Assembly (NCBI RefSeq): GCF_040581485.1
Contig: NC_090132.1
Coordinates: 1,871,001-1,935,000 of the forward strand
Source: Linepithema humile
Taxonomy: Eukaryota; Arthropoda; Insecta; Hymenoptera; Formicidae
Length of the DNA stretch: 64,000 nt
Direction: 5' to 3'
The notes beneath the pieces were generated by a model. That model saw only the letters and a program-made list of their open reading frames with translations. It made no database searches and had not been told where the DNA came from. Below are positions 52,226-64,000 of this stretch, in pieces; the first letter of the stretch is position 1; each line of letters begins with the position of its first letter. Both the position numbers and the translations under genes were made by a program.

Positions 52226-52281
52226 ACTACAATTCCGCACGTATGATTACGAGGGAGCGCCTAACAAGGCAAAAATACTTC
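52226..52281 (+). CDS. Candidate short exon, function unknown (weak)
   Basis: A 56-base block sits between a good acceptor (GGTCATCATTTTTCAG) and a good donor (CTTC|GTAAGTGAG). Two frames are open: one reads LQFRTYDYEGAPNKAKIL (entry with one base), the other YNSARMITRERLTRQKYF (entry with two bases). Phase 0 hits a stop. It therefore cannot follow RhoGEF exon D directly, since that exon leaves in phase 0. It could be an exon of that gene only with another exon between, an exon of another transcript, or a cryptic splice pair. Confidence 0.2.
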
Positions 52282-54337
52282 GTAAGTGAGATTAATCACG
52301 TAATTCGCGTTATGAATGTGCTGCTAGATAACCGTTCTATGCATTAACGCGCGCGCGCGTCTACCATAAAGCCGAGAAGAAAGAGCGAGAATGAATGAGG
52401 AAGAAAAGAGGCGTCTCGTAGTGAAATCTCAATGCAATTTTTTTTATTCTTCCGTTGGGCCGGCCACCCAATGCGCGCCCTACAAACGCCGACCGAAACG
52501 TCAAAGCAACATACGGCGAGATGAACTTTGCGTTACGATGCGCGCTGAATGTTACGGATTTCCGGATAAAAGTGCGTATGAAACTCGAATAGGCATTAGC
52601 TAGCTCCGCTAGTTTCAAGCGAACTGAAAGACGATGAAGCATATTAGCGCTTTTTAAGTTTAAGTTATTTTTTTACATTCGACAAGTCGATAACAATCCG
52701 ATTTTAACAGATCGGATTCTATTAGGATCGTTGTATTATAATCACGTGCACACAGAAATATTCTTCAAACGAACAATATTCCTCGGGTCGAGCGAAGCTC
52801 GGACGAAAGTTTTTTTTACGAAGGAGCGCGGTAAGTCGTATATTTGAATTTTCTCCTCTTCCCGATTGTTTGACGTAATTTTGTTTGCGAAAAAACCACA
52901 CGGATGTAATAGCGAGTACCGGAAAACGACACGGCACTCCGCATACAAATCACGCGAATATATTTGCTAACGCATAAAGTTGTTCATTATGGTAATCAGT
53001 TTCACTCGCGCGGCTCCTCCGTCGAGTATCTAACCAAACAGAATTATTTTGACGGGAACGTGAAAGCGTCGGCTCTATAATAATAATCAATACGCGCGAC
53101 TCTCTCGTAACCACGATTTCCGCGCTAACCGCATCGGCGGAGATTTGCCAGATTGGCATCGGCTGTTCCTAGCGGTACCGACCCAACTCCGTTACCGCAA
53201 TTTCTTTCGGATCTCGCTCGTAGATAGGATCGGGATTGTTATTAAAAATATCGGAGATCTCACGCTACGCGCGTTTGCAGCCAGTCGCCTCGCGAGTCCC
53301 CTCGTCCTGCGCGCGAGAGAAGTCTTACTTCCAAGTATGTACACGCTTCCACCTTCCTCTTATCGAGTTCTCTCATTCTCGTCGTGCCTGCTTATCGTCT
53401 GTTTGCTTTGATCATCCACCAGTGGTGTCGGGGACGCTTAGGCTACGCCAACAGTCGCGCAGAGATCGCGACGTATCATCGTGCGTATTATGATCCGTTA
53501 AAAATAAAATTATCCGATGGACGTATTGTGTAGGAGAAAAATGCGAGATAAGATGTCAGATGATAATTTTGAATTAGCTGTGTAAAAGTTTCATGAATAA
53601 AAGATATTAAAGTTCTCAAAGAATGTGTGGTTAAATTACAGAGATGTAGAAATAAAAAGAAAATGTGTAATTAATATATGCCGCAAGCAAGTATGATAAA
53701 ATTTATTTGCGCTTTATAGGGAAAGAATGAAAGATGTGAATGATGCTTATGGCGCTTAAAGCGTATTTTGCATCTACAAATATCTATTATGGAATACGCT
53801 AATAAGCGGATTCGTGAAAATATTACAAGCTGCAATATATTGCATCCGCGCCACGTGCGTCTGTGACGACAGGCATTTTTTGCATTTTGTAAATGTATTC
53901 AAATAACAGGTGACACAAAGTGCTTTTAATATTTATTCAAGAAAGGGCGATTAAAATGCTAATTATGCGAAAATTGATAAAAATCCCACGTAAATTGCCT
54001 ACTGATGCGGCGGATGCGGCGCATATATAGCTCCTCCGTCGTCGCCCGCATTTAACGAAGGTGCGCGACGTATAAATGGCATTGAAATCCCGTCAAGACG
54101 TGGCGCGTCCACGCGAAAAGATCATTGTTCGCGGCAAAAAGAGGATCGCCGCCGATCTAGGCCGTTAATTATCGTCGATGAGCCATTAACGGCGCCGTTA
54201 TCGTTTACGGTCATACCGCTTAATGAGATTTCCCTTCCAGTTTCTCCTATCGACGACGATCGCGGGTTTCGTGCGCGCGCGGAACGAAACCACGTTGTAA
54301 AACAAGGCGTGTTCTTCTTGCTTTATGACTTTTCCAG

Positions 54338-54406
54338 GACATCATGGAAGACGCGGTCGTTGATGACGAGCGCAGCGTGCATATTTGCAATTCAGATCGT
54401 GTGTGA
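54338..54406 (+). CDS. Candidate terminal exon or short ORF, function unknown (weak)
   Basis: A strong acceptor-like sequence (TTCTTCTTGCTTTATGACTTTTCCAG) is followed by a phase-0 frame of 22 codons and a TGA. The frame starts DIMEDAVVDDERSVHICNSD. It begins in the phase that RhoGEF exon D requires, but the residues do not resemble the expected Val-Gln-Arg helix. If used, it would truncate the protein within the DH domain. It may be chance. Confidence 0.15.
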   Translation, partial: DIMEDAVVDDERSVHICNSDRV

Positions 54407-57400
54407 ATTTTTTATCATCTATAAGTTATATAGAAAAAAAAGACTTGCATTAATGCGATGTCGCGAATGTAACGCTGCAGTGATAAAATGTGTGATAAAA
54501 ATGCTTACATTTTATTGAACCATCGGAAATTTCTTGTTAAAAAAATTGAAATAATTTTTCTTCTCTGCTTAAATTTAATTAATTCCTTTTTTGTAATTGT
54601 TAAATATTTGGCACGCTATATATCTCTCTCAACTCAAAATTTCATCAAAGTTTGTCCAAAATTAATTAAGAGATAAAATTTTTTTATTTACACTTTAGAA
54701 GCAAAATAAATGCAAAAATTGCTTTTTTAGTGAGTTGCAACGCAGGAATCCTTTTGGTGGATAAAAATATTCAAATTAAAGAAAGATTATTTTAATTTTG
54801 TACAAGAAATATCGCACCAAGAACGTGTCTGTTACCGAATACTCTAAAAGACTCGTCCACGCGCGTAAGTAAATAAGGGCAACCGGCTTGGCGGACAACG
54901 AACATCGGCATATAACAGTATAACTTTTCACATAATGACCGGCTGGATCGATGAGAAATGCACTTTAATACAATGTTGTCGGCCGATAAATCGCGCGGCG
55001 TTAATTTTTCATCGTTATGACGCAGTCCGCGCGCGATCACCGAGCGATCGTTGAAGGTCCGCGATTGCTCCGCTCGGTCTCTCTTCTACCTCCCTTGTGT
55101 TTATGTATGTGCGAGCGTGTAGCTGCACTGTGTGTACAAGCGTATGTCGTCGTCGTTTCACAAAGCCTGCGAGAGCTTTCACCGATGGAAAGCTAGCCGA
55201 CGGCCAAGGTGGCCGGCCGAGTATCGGCGGCGGTGGTCTGTGCGGCGTGCACAGTGGGTCACAAAAATTCGCGCAGTCTTTAAATGGGCTTTTACTTCCT
55301 TTAAGGTCGTAGCCCTCTCTTCGTCGAAAGTGGGCTGAGAGCGACGCCGGGAGTGCGATCGTACCGCTGTCGACTGCAGTAATAGAGAAAATGATCCGAG
55401 CAATTGTCTCTCCCGATCGATGAAAATCTTTTCCGCCTCTCGCAGGCGGTTAAACCAGTTCGGCGGTTATTATACATTGTTGATCTCTCTTTCTCTCACG
55501 GCAGAACGATAAACGACGCCAGGCGTGAAAGTACTAATACATCGTCGAAGATACCGATACCGGATGAATAACGGAAGCGTTGCAACGTGTAATTAGTGTT
55601 AGGAAGTTATTAACACCGGCCACGTTACACCTATAAGCTCACTTAGGGACGAGTTAAAAAAATACGGTATGCACGGTATGTTACACATACGCTTGTCGTC
55701 ACGAGTTACCGATGCAATGTAGCGATATGTAGTTACGATATATAGGCAAGGATAATTACACATGTAATGGTACGCGAGCAAAATGCAAAGAGGAAAGATG
55801 AATGTGTGGTTTCGAAATTATTATGCAAATTTCAGGGAAGTTGTCTTTCCTTATGCGTGATTTTATATTGCTACTTAGTATTACTTGTATGTTTCAAATG
55901 AGAAGGTATGCGCGATCAATTATTCTTCTTTTTAACAAGTGTTGCATAAGCGTAAAGAAAAAAAACGTTGACAAAAATTGCAATTTTTTAACTTTGATTT
56001 CTTTCTTTCCGAACAATTATAATTTACACTTTGATAATTTTGTTAGAAAAAAATCAATCTTAAATTAATCAAAAAATTTCATTAACATGAATCCAAGTTG
56101 AAAAAGCAAATTCAATATTGCCTTGAAAAGAAAAGACGAAAAAAAATTCTTGTAACTTAAAAATATTCACATTTTGACCATTTTTTTTAAAGAAAAAGGC
56201 TTTTAATTCCTTAAAAAATCTTATTATTAAAACAAGTTGCAATTTTGAGTCATATTATGTTTATTTTGGTAATATCAAATCCACTGTCGCGAACGTTACC
56301 AAACATCTGCGCAGAACCGATTCGACATAGAACAAATCACATACCGAATTCGTCACGCGCTACCTTAAGCAAAGGCTGTCTCGACCTTCGCACGAAAGTG
56401 TCATCCCGCGAGCGCGTATCTGACCGCTCTCACCTGAGCGACACGTATACATGCGAGGAAGACACGCGTGATAAAGTATGCGCGAAATGCGCACAGCTGT
56501 GCGTTCCAGGAAAGTGCGTAAACGCGCTCGTCGCGCCTTTGAGCTACCCTTTTAAGCGGATGCATGCCGACGCATTACGCGGTTTCATGCACTCGCGCAT
56601 GCACTCGCTCGTTCAAGCGCGCGGATTATAGCGCCGATGCGCGCGTTCGCATTTACATACGCGTTATCCACGCTCCTGCCACTGCCATAACCAAGATTGA
56701 ATTCCTAACTAAGGAGTGCTCGATAAGGATAACGACGAAACTCGCCGGCTACGCCATAAATATCATCTAAGACGCTAAAGATAAATGCGTTAAAAGGCGG
56801 CAATTTGTGACGTCACGCGCCCAACTATTTTAAGAAAACGTACTTCCGCGAGAGCGCGACAATTCAACGAGAATGACGAAGACTCTTTGTGCGCGCTTTG
56901 ATCTTTCTTTGTCGGATAAAAGGAATACGCGCACTTTTGTTCCACTTCTGCGTCATTAATGGCTCGCCTTGTTGGACGTTGATAAACGTGCGCTTCGATC
57001 TCCAACGTCGGTTAGCAATCATTTTTACTTTGTTCCACTTCTGCCGCTATTAGTGGATATCAAATATCAGTTAACTTTAACCTCATGATTTAGCTTTCTA
57101 ATACTTGAACCAGTATTGAGATTAAACTTAGTCGAGACGTCAGTGAAATCGATCACGAGAGATTCTCTTTCGCGCGAGATATTCATGAGCAGCGCGGTAT
57201 TCTATCGAATATCGAGGAAGAAAATGGAAGAATAAGAAAATGTGAAAGCATTTTTTGCTGCTGGAGTTTATTCATGTAGCGATAAAAAGATTTGAGTAGT
57301 GCGAACGAGATCTCTCTAAGTCGGTTAGACACGAGGCGGAATGAAAGTGTGCGCCACGAAGGATCTGAATCATCGAAGGATCCTTTCGCCCACGTCCACT

Positions 57401-59590
57401 TTCTTGCGTCCAAAAGACGACGCGTCCTGTTTCGTCTTCGACGAACGAAATGGGAATGTGGCGGGAAGAAGAGAGGTCGAATGACCGGTACGTGAGTCAG
57501 ATCGAAAGAACCTCGCGTATGATGCTAGCCAGCGGGAGAAATCCTCGGCAGGACGTTGCACCGAAAGATATTCTTCGATCTACCATCCAAATTTGGTGAT
57601 ACATCTCTGCGCAGATTCAGCGCACCCCTTCGAATATTCAAATCGGGCTTAGCCAGGCGAGTCAACAAATTAGTATTTTATTACAACATTGTGTCAACAA
57701 TCTATTTTTTATAGCACGATTTTTTATTCAATCATTTGACCAATTTTTTAAGGAAGGACACTGTAAAGCAATATACATGAAAGTGATTCAAGTTCTTGAA
57801 CAAGCTATAACTCGAAAACTGCTACGTCAACTTATTAGGACGTTACTTTCTCATCTTCTTCATTCATTAGAAAATTACGCTAACATTATGCAAGATTCAG
57901 ATGCCAAATCAGTGACAAGATTCATGTGAAACAATCGGGAAATATTTCCTGTTGTGTAATTTCATATTTAACCGCGTTCACGGTGTGATCTTAGCAAGAT
58001 GACAATACGGCGATTAGAGAGGCGACGCAAGACGACGCGAGTTAAACGAGCCGTGTTTCCCCAATTTGTACCTCGCGATTAGTATTCAATTTGTTGTTGC
58101 TGCTAAATTCGCAACTCAAACAATACGTCGCAGGCAAATTTTAAGATTTTTATGAAATTTTATTAGAAAGATGATACAAGCGCGGTTACATCAGCGATTT
58201 CACAGTCGTTACGATCCTCTTTCAATACGGCGAACGAGACGTGACTTCAGTTACGCCAATATCACTACGAACATTCCCATAAAGGACTTCGCAGGTCCTT
58301 TACTACACCAATTTACAGTACCGTTAACCGCGCTCGTTACTCGGAGCCTGTGCTTCGTACGTCTCGCTGTGTTCCGAAGCGTCTTTTTCCGTGCTTTAAA
58401 GATTCGCGTGCAATGCGGAAATGCACGCTCGAGGGGGAGGTTTGTACGTCGTTAGCACACTTTTGCGCGCCCGTCGGTCGGTTTCATTTGAGGCGCCATT
58501 CCACCGCAGAGTAATCTGAAATCTGCGAAAGACGGTGCCGCCGCCTCCATCACTTCGAACATTAGTACTTTCATCCCCAACTGATTTATACGAATCCGGT
58601 TTGTTTTGCAGATTTTTTTGTTAAATTGCTTATTTATCTTGCAGAGATTTGTGATTCAAATTAATTTGAAATTAAAATATATAACATATACATACGAAGT
58701 CACATACGTACAGAATATTTGATACTACCGAAGATAAAAATCTAAACTTTGCATCGAGGTTCAAAGGTCCTGCTTTCGAATATTCACGAGCGATAAGGAA
58801 GTTCGTGATTAATCGCCGTCGAATGCAGAAAGTTGTCGATGCGCGAACGATAGCACGGAAACGCGTCAACCCGTGTCCGGTGCACATGCGGTAACGATGC
58901 AACCGCTGCTGCACATCGGCGCACCACCGGGCGATAATGAAATCTAAATTGCAAATTATGACGGGACATAACTCGCACTCGTTATCCTGCGCGTTATGCT
59001 CCATTGTCGCGCTACGCACTCTCGTCCGTCCGGTGGCATGCGGATACCCGTTCGCACGCGCGCCTATGGACTTTAATGCTCACATTTGAATCCTCGCCGG
59101 TGAGCATGCACGCCAAACCGACCGATGCAATATACCGCGGACCGTTAAGAGCCGCGACCCCTCGAGATTCGTGCGAAAAGAAAAAAAAAAGGAAAGAATC
59201 GAGCTCACCGAGAGCTTTGTTCGGAGCATGTTTTGGGGGATCGAGACGTGAAACTCTTGCCCTCGCGCATCTTTCAGTTACTTTATTGTCTAGAATGTAT
59301 TACGTATGGATCCACCGTTCATTCATTTTTAAACAAAATTACAAAATTCATAAACACGTAAACGATTCAATATTTTTCTAAAATGTATATTGCTTACAAC
59401 AAAACAAGCAAGGAAAGAGATTTTACGAATTTGTAGATTTATTGATAATAAAAATTTGCAGATCTTTGAAAAATGAATGGACAAAAGTGTTTTCTGTAGA
59501 ACTTGCAAGGTTTCGAGTTTGAAATGTCTTCCGGCAGCAGTGCGTACATTTGACCAACCCACTGCAGGAAAGAGGAAATATACCGCCGCG

Positions 59591-59626
59591 AGCACGCGGA
59601 AACGCAATGCGCGAGGTCAAGGCTCA
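59591..59626. repeat. Copy 1 of a short diverged repeat
   Basis: AGCACGCGGAAACGCAATGC followed by GCGAGGTCAAGGCTCA is similar to 60710-60744 with a two- to three-base gap. Some similarity continues downstream (CCTCGCCTTTGCG against ACTCACCTTGCG). Confidence 0.5.
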
Positions 59627-60709
59627 TTACTAGAGAGAGGTTGGACCTCGCCTTTGCGCGGAAAATTGGCCAAAGCGCGGCTCGTGTGTTGCGCAAGGGA
59701 AATTAAGATCTTATCGTTTTCGCAATCTTAATGCGCGCGAAGCGCGAGTTTCTATCGATCAGAGTGCGCGGCCTCGCAATTAACACAGCCCCGCGCGCGC
59801 TGTGCGGAAAAATATCACAAAGAAATTAACGTCCGTGCGGCTGAGATAAAGACGTTGCGTTTCCGCGCGCGCGGCACGTCTGCTTTGTTAGATTTTCGCG
59901 GTGAGATTACGTGCGGCGCAATAATTTATCGAATAACCCCTTTGACTTCGAGGACGGCAACGCTGAAGATCGCAATGATCGTCGGATTTTCTTCCGGTAA
60001 AAATATGTTGAATGAAATAACGACATTTTGTAGTAGAGAGATTAGAATCTAATCAGCGTTGTAATTAACGTGTGGAAAGAACGCGCGCGTTTACGGATGT
60101 CGAGTGTAATAATTGAAACATTTATCCTTATTTGTATACAAACAATGATTACGTTGACGGATTACTAAATTATACAAGTTTAATCGGATGGACGGTATTT
60201 TAAATTCAACTGTGAGTAAAGTGTCTTGTGATTATGCAATTTTATTTTTCATTCGGTTAATCAAAAAATTAATTGTTCAGCAACGCTGTCGACTTCTGAG
60301 CTCCGCGACGATGTTCCAGGAAGCAGTCGCTCACTCAAAATATTCGAAATAAACGAAACAAATTTTTATATCAAGAAAATGCGCGTATCTCACGAGAAAA
60401 TCTGATTGAAAAATAACGAGGTAAAAACACAAACACGAGTGAAGTCTCTATTATCTTTGCATTGAAGTATGCGAGTAATTATACGGATAGCGTAATAATG
60501 CGACAGTTTGATATGCAAACGCGTAAACCTGTTCTCAGTAGTATGATGCATAAGCGAGAAAATAATTGTAGGTCAATCGATCACGCGATGAAATATTATA
60601 TTTACGTGAAAATATGTCGATATGTAAGATTCCGTGAGACGCATACTCGCTGGTCTCCGCGGGGAAAAGGAACGCTTCGGCTCTCTGGAGGACTTCAGGA
60701 AACGCGCGT

Positions 60710-60744
60710 AGCACGCGGAAATGTTGCGTGAGGTCAAGGTTTCA
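60710..60744. repeat. Copy 2 of a short diverged repeat
   Basis: AGCACGCGGAAATGTTGCGT followed by GAGGTCAAGGTTTCA is in the same orientation as 59591-59626, about 1.1 kb away. It is probably a piece of an old dispersed repeat. Confidence 0.5.
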
Positions 60745-61103
60745 GGGCAAACTCACCTTGCGAGAATAACAGTTTCGTTGTTGCGCAATTAACTTTTACA
60801 CCGGCGTGCACGTCGGGGTCGGAAGGTGAAGATTCAGGCAGACTTTTTGCACGGAAACCATATCGATTTTCAATGAACTCGCGAGAGGAAAATGAATGGC
60901 CGAGGAGACGGGATTCGCATTACGCCGCGAAGCGGTAATTAATTTCGGAGTTAGGAAAGGCACGACGAGATTGTTCATTATCAATCAGACGGGGAGGCAT
61001 ACGTAAGAAGAGAAATTGGCGACGATAATGAATGTACTTCGGCAGGTTAAATTGAGTCGGCGTCGAGCGCGTTCCGCCGATTGCAAAACGAAGCTCCGCT
61101 CGG

Positions 61104-61121
61104 TGCGCGCGCGCGCGCGCG
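61104..61121. repeat. (GC)n alternating tract
   Basis: About 18 bp of alternating G and C. It produces Arg-Ala repeats in the frames that cross it, which are artefacts. Confidence 0.85.
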
Positions 61122-63839
61122 TGCGCATTCCACACCCATTGTCGAGTCATTTATTAATACCTCCTCTCCATCATTGACCTTTCCATTAACCCGGTTTACG
61201 CAAGCGATGGGCACCGGCGAGACACGGCGGGGATCGCGCGAGTTATTAGACCGCTCTCGAGCGGCGGATCGTTATATCGTCATACGATCGCCGCTGCAAC
61301 GGGGCATTTCCTGGCCGGGCGCCGCCCGGGCCGCCGCGCGACTTTCTCGAAGAAACGATCTCGTTCGCGGCCTTAACTCTCGATCACATATCTTGTTAAA
61401 CACGACGACTCGAGAACGATCGCCGAACACGTTACGCTATGCGCGCACAGATGCCGTAAATTATGTCTCTCTCCGTCTCTTTCCTTATTACGCTTAGCTG
61501 TCGCTCTGCAACTTCACCGAGTTGTATCCCGGGCGGCTCCGTGGATTTTACATGACCATTTCAGATCTTTGTACCGAAGCTTGTCCTATTTTCATCTTTC
61601 ATTAACAAAGTGCGAATAAATTTCGTTTATTACGTATTTCTGCGTGATTTATTGAACTTTATGCGCTGCATTTGGATTGGCGCTTTTTTATTTTTGATTG
61701 CACATTACAATACGGTTATTTTGCATGTGATATATTTATATTATTTACACTTGTGCGTATCCGTATTTAACTCATTCCAAGTTTTCCGTGATGATTAGCG
61801 CATTCGTTTCCTACCCACTAATCACGGTTTATAATTACGGCGATTGTACAACTCACTATATATTTGCTTGGATTTTCTCTTAGGTGCGCGCACTTTATCT
61901 AACAATAAGATATGTTGAATTATTAGAGACGAAAAAGGTAGCTGCAACTCGTTCGGCGAGTTCTACAGGCTCCGCAACGAGGGATTAGTTCGCATTTGAT
62001 CTCTGAGAATTTTCCAGGTTTGCGCGCCCATCCCTGGGCGCGCGATAACTTTATCAATTGGCATAATTGCGCTTATTTATGCGTCCTCGGCGATAATGCA
62101 TATCGCGACTGGCCGCGACGCGGTTCCTAAAGGAAACCGCGGTCCTCGAGCACTTCCTCCGCTTTACTTCCGCCTTGAAGGGGTCTTTTGTATGACTGAT
62201 AATCTCGGCAGGTCGCACTGAAACTGGCGGCGGACCTGGCTCGCTCGTTAATTTCCCGCAGTGAAACCGCGCGCGCGCTCGAAGAGATCAAAGGATAATA
62301 TTTCTCACACCGTCCGACAGTATAATCGGCACGCAACGTTTCGCCCAGCTACGTGTGTGCCTCGCGCGCACATTTACGCGCCTATTCGTGGCGATGAATA
62401 TTTTATATGTGCACGCCGAGCGCGCGCTTGTGCGCTGCCGTACATTTTATATACGAGCACGTTTTATATACGCGCGTGCGAGAAAATCGGTGACCGCATC
62501 GAGGTGTGCGGCACACTTTGGCTCCATCGAGCTCCAGGCCGTCAGCCACTTTCCCATCGCGCTGAAAAGCACCGCTTAGATTCGAACGCGGCGCGGAGCG
62601 AAACGGAAGAGAACGCGTCGTAACACGCGCGCGAATCATTTCCAAGGCGGGCCTTCGACCTCCGTCACGGAAGATTTCCCTCGCACGTTCCTTTTCTCAG
62701 AGACGAGGTGCGATGAGAAAACGTCAGGATGAGATGAGGAAAGCGAGAAACTGGTAAAGTCGCGAGACTGCGAGATCAAACAGTCTGATTTGTGTTTCCT
62801 TTTCCTTTTACGAAAATATTGACATTCTAAAAATATTTCGGTAATTTTATATTTGCCTTCGAAAATATGCGCATTGAGTGAACGCAGGAGCCTTCAAAGT
62901 TGTTCCTTACTCATGTTTCGTGACGTGCAAAATATTTTTCTCGCGTTTTAACATGTTCCTTGGTAAATCTGAGTCATCCTGTCATCAGCTTCTCAAATCT
63001 GTCTATTTGTCTGCGACAGGAATATCTTTTCACAAGCAGGCTCCAGTTCTTTTTCTTATCGCTCGGGGAAAAACTTTGTAGCATGACATGCGTGCGAATA
63101 TTATTAGCCAATGTAGATACATTACTTTAATGTAAAGCAATGCGTGTCTCGTGACGCGGACACTCGCGAGTTAATTAGCGATCGACGCGGACATATCCGC
63201 TCGGTACATGCGAATGCGCTCCTCATACGTCGAGGTACATCTCGAACGCTGTCACGCTTGTCCCCGCTGCCGTCTTGCCCACGCGTGCACGAGTGTTTCG
63301 ACTGCGCTACCCGTGCAGATCTAATCTTCGCCAAGGCCGGCGATACAGGATTCCGGACGTTACATTAGCAGTCTCGCCTCGGTAAATAGACGCCGCATCG
63401 CCCCGCGCGATCGAAAACTGAGTATTTAGCATCCTTGGATACAGACGCACGTGAAACAGCGACTTAGTTAGCGTGCTCGGAGCTTGAAAGTGCGTCTTTT
63501 CCGTTCTTCTACGCGGATAAATATAGACACACGCTTTGTCCTTAATTTAGCAGATTGACAAACTGTTATTGGTCAAATTAATATTATTCTGTGTAAAATG
63601 TAGCAATTATTAGTAAAATAATATGTGTTCCTGGTAATTCATGTTTGACATTGATAAAAGTAGTAAATTTACTTTTTCTTCGTCATCGATACGACGAAAT
63701 GCATAATGTCATCATAAGTTCGCCTTCAGAATTCAATTTCTTTTTCGCTCATGTTTTTGTTCGTGTACTTGGGCCTTGCATTTCCGTGCAACGGTGACTC
63801 ATTGTTCAACTAGACAAAAGCGACGAAATAATAGCGATT

Positions 63840-63924
63840 ATGAGTCGTGCAGGAAGCAAGAAGCCGCGAATGTCATGTTGTACTTTGTCTTCCTCGAATA
63901 CAAAAACCCTCATGAAACATAAAG
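63840..63924 (+). CDS. Candidate first coding exon, function unknown (weak)
   Basis: ATG at 63840 opens 28 codons that end at a good donor, AAAG|GTAAGGATT, leaving in phase 1. The translation begins MSRAGSKKPRMSCCTLSSSN, a basic, serine-rich stretch like many unstructured N-termini. I recognise no family. No core promoter was identified upstream, and an in-frame TAA and TAG precede the ATG. It could be an alternative 5' exon or chance. Confidence 0.15.
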
Positions 63925-64000
63925 GTAAGGATTAGAGGAAATTATATGGTTATTGGTCATTTAAAGAGTCTTTCTTTACGGGACGTCTAATGGATGACTT

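Larger units (their letters stand above)
33527..64000. other. Region after exon D: presumed intron plus unassigned DNA
   Basis: About 30 kb with no confidently recognised gene. Since exon D ends at a donor, at least the first part is intron of the RhoGEF gene. All of it may be, given the 14.6-kb intron before. AT-rich tracts (39240-39560, 44880-45010, 54540-54790, 55930-56240) alternate with CpG-rich blocks (38640-39050, 48870-49450, 58990-59240, 61080-61460, 62200-62640). I searched by eye for a phase-0 exon starting with Val-Gln-Arg after an acceptor and found no convincing one. Local duplications, simple repeats and weak candidate exons are listed separately. Confidence 0.55.

Noticed and set aside
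61081..61497. A 138-codon plus-strand open frame
   Set aside because: It starts in an alternating GC tract that yields Arg-Ala repeats and continues in CpG-rich DNA without any family pattern.
62212..62298. Helical-looking frame VALKLAADLARSLISRSETA after a CAG, in phase 0
   Set aside because: It ends in a stop after 28 codons, the acceptor lacks a pyrimidine tract and the residues do not match DH conserved region 3.
1..64000. tRNA, rRNA, known insect microRNAs and CRISPR arrays
   Set aside because: I looked for T-arm words (GGTTCGA followed by matching stems), known insect microRNA seeds that I remember, and regularly spaced direct repeats. None formed a credible gene or array.

Overview
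The window reads as nuclear DNA of an animal with large introns, most likely an insect and plausibly a hymenopteran such as an ant. Short coding blocks sit between GT..AG splice signals and are separated by introns of 1.2 to 14.6 kb. CpG-dense, GC-rich blocks alternate sharply with AT-rich ones. Dinucleotide microsatellites are common, and there is a decayed mariner transposon. Nothing looks bacterial: there are no operons or ribosome binding sites, and no long ORF with a recognisable family. The taxonomic call is inference from composition and element types, because no marker gene is present.

One gene is well supported, on the + strand: four internal exons at 15805-15994, 17236-17420, 32012-32057 and 33354-33526. 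Their splice phases fit exactly (0/1, 1/0, 0/1, 1/0). Joined, they give 198 uninterrupted codons. From about residue 67 onward these match the first two thirds of a RhoGEF (Dbl-homology, DH) domain, which activates Rho-family GTPases by promoting GDP release. The last exon stops at Leu-Leu-Leu-Leu-Pro, just before the place where the hallmark Val-Gln-Arg of conserved region 3 is expected. The rest of the DH domain, the usual PH domain and both gene ends were not found, so I cannot say which RhoGEF subfamily this is.

Layout. 1-15804: no recognised gene, one weak candidate exon at 9176-9349. 15995-17235: intron holding a 514-bp internally deleted mariner element with a broken minus-strand transposase of the Hsmar1/SETMAR type. 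17421-32011: a 14.6-kb intron with a 1.14-kb long-inverted-repeat structure (17521-18664), a 163-bp foldback element with a perfect 8-bp target-site duplication (27559-27721), and a weaker possible element (28612-29186). 32058-33353: a plain intron. 33527-64000: about 30 kb with no confident gene, two old local duplications (43271-43440 and 49430-49804), many simple repeats and a few weak candidate exons.

Most other open frames are short, overlap each other on both strands inside GC-rich blocks, and look like chance. No tRNA, rRNA, CRISPR array or known microRNA was recognised. The most useful observations are the phase-consistent RhoGEF exons, the complete structure of the deleted mariner, the two foldback structures in intron 2, and the unlocated next RhoGEF exon.
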